The notes beneath the pieces were generated by a model. It was not told the DNA's origin and did no database searches. It saw only the letters and a list, made by a program, of their open reading frames with translations. 64,000 nt of DNA, taken from contig JBAZXA010000003.1 of NCBI GenBank assembly GCA_041660045.1, positions 186,001-250,000 on the forward strand, given 5' to 3'. A program made the position numbers and the translations under genes. Shown piece after piece: positions 63,383-64,000 of this stretch; positions within the stretch are counted from its first letter, which is position 1; each line of letters begins with the position of its first letter. Source of the DNA: WM-3-3 sp041660045 (GTDB lineage: Bacteria > Pseudomonadota > Gammaproteobacteria > Methylococcales > Methylomonadaceae).

Positions 63383-63742
63383 TCCTCTGTGTCCCATTTT
63401 TGCAGTAGTTTTTTCACTTCACGGTCGAAATCAGATTCGATGCGTTGCTGCTTGTTAAATTTTTCATATTCCGCAAAGGGTTTTGCCCTCAATCGCCCCA
63501 TGGGCAGTGGTATGTTCCAAAATGGAACTCACCACATCTTCTTGCAGCTCATTACTTTCAAAAATGTTTTTGAGGTGCTTGGTAATAGCTGGGCGTTGCA
63601 CGCCAAACAATTCAGCCATACGCTCCTGCGTTAGCCAGATAGTTTCATTACTGAGCAACACTTCCACTTTGATCGCGCCATTGGGCGCAGTGTAGAGCAG
63701 GAATTCCGTGGTTTGGTCTTGCAGACTTAGATGCTTGGACAT
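63379..63742 (-). pseudogene. RhuM-family gene with internal deletion
   Basis: The N-terminal part is RhuM-like: MSKHLSLQDQTTEFLLY, then WLTQERMAELFGVQRPAITK and LQEDVVSSILEHTT. After GAIEGKT the frame shifts. A different frame carries a RhuM-type C-terminus (EYEKFNKQQRIESDFDREVK) to the stop at 63379. Intact RhuM proteins are over 300 residues, so about 200 residues have been lost. RhuM-type genes are common companions of type I restriction operons. The stop overlaps the DUF1016 ATG. Confidence 0.75.
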
Positions 63743-63782
63743 AAGCCCTTTCCTTATACGAGCGTGCCAGAAAATTTAATCA

Positions 63783-64000
63783 TTAGTTTCCCACCTGCTG
63801 CCAAAAGCCATAGTTGTCTTTCAAGTGATCGAGCAATAATTTAACCGTCGCCTTCTCCGCTGGTGTCGGCTCTGCAACGGTTTCATTGGACAGCGTGCTA
63901 TGGCTGGTAAAATTAATAATTCTGCTCAGATAGAGCTGTTTGTCATTGGGCAACAGCTCCGCCCACTTAGGATAACCCAGAAAGCTGGCCGTTTTCTCGT
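63783..64000 (-). CDS. C-terminal end of an unidentified restriction-locus protein (partial)
   Basis: The open frame enters from the right edge and ends in TAA at 63783. The last residues (YLSRIINFTSHSTLSNE, then PTPAEKATVKLLLDHLKDNY) look like the end of a large AAA-type ATPase seen in some type I restriction loci, but I am not certain. Only 72 residues are visible. Confidence 0.6.
   Translation of the reverse strand, partial: EKTASFLGYPKWAELLPNDKQLYLSRIINFTSHSTLSNETVAEPTPAEKATVKLLLDHLKDNYGFWQQVGN

Noticed and set aside
1..64000. tRNA genes, rRNA genes, CRISPR arrays
   Set aside because: No cloverleaf-like sequences, rRNA blocks or regularly spaced repeats were found by reading the intergenic regions; a covariance-model scan was not possible.

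Overview
The window reads as chromosomal DNA of a gammaproteobacterium. Support comes from the rhlB/trxA/rho block, the nudE-yrfG pair, a BaeS/BaeR pair next to a Spy-like gene, and a Zur that resembles the enterobacterial protein. The mixture of TonB receptor, MetA-type barrel, MoxR/Bat operon and an AP2-like protein fits Methylococcales (methanotroph) chromosomes, but no methane or methanol oxidation gene is present, so that placement is inference. Most of the window is ordinary, densely packed chromosome; intergenic regions are AT-rich. I saw no rRNA, tRNA or CRISPR array.

1-29 kb is mostly housekeeping: the end of a nuoL-like gene followed by two tandem NuoM-like genes, zur, a methyltransferase, ribA, an M20 amidohydrolase, baeSR with a Spy-like gene, a phosphate transporter, a SPOR protein with argS, priA, an exported methyltransferase-like protein, dsbB, an IS3 remnant, a YybH-like protein, batD, nudE/yrfG, rhlB/trxA/rho, and mutY with an AsmA-family gene.

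30-37 kb is the most distinctive accessory block. It has a double AP2-like protein, then a TonB-dependent receptor, two paralogous beta-propeller lipoproteins that share a CxCC motif, and an outer-membrane barrel. Two transcription-unit starts share an identical 17-bp motif inside a related 37-bp element. This looks like a two-operon surface uptake system for an unknown, possibly metal-related, ligand.

37-48 kb returns to core functions: trpD-trpC, a TauE/TSUP permease, small exported and cysteine-rich proteins, an SDR enzyme, and a complete MoxR-DUF58-DUF4381-BatA-BatB/TPR operon. Its usual partner batD is about 23 kb upstream.

48-57 kb is a peroxidase island: two tandem vanadium-dependent haloperoxidases, a small barrel, an animal-type haem peroxidase and the remnant of a beta-propeller lactonase-like gene. 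The haloperoxidase promoters share spaced elements, and one of these resembles a sequence ahead of the lactonase remnant. Next come a ribbon-helix-helix regulator behind a perfect inverted repeat, a frameshifted GNAT gene and a SulP transporter.

59-64 kb is the start of a type I restriction island on the minus strand (hsdR). Two accessory genes there have internal deletions: a DUF1016/YhcG protein lacking its nuclease core and a RhuM gene lacking its middle. The hsdM and hsdS genes are not in the window.
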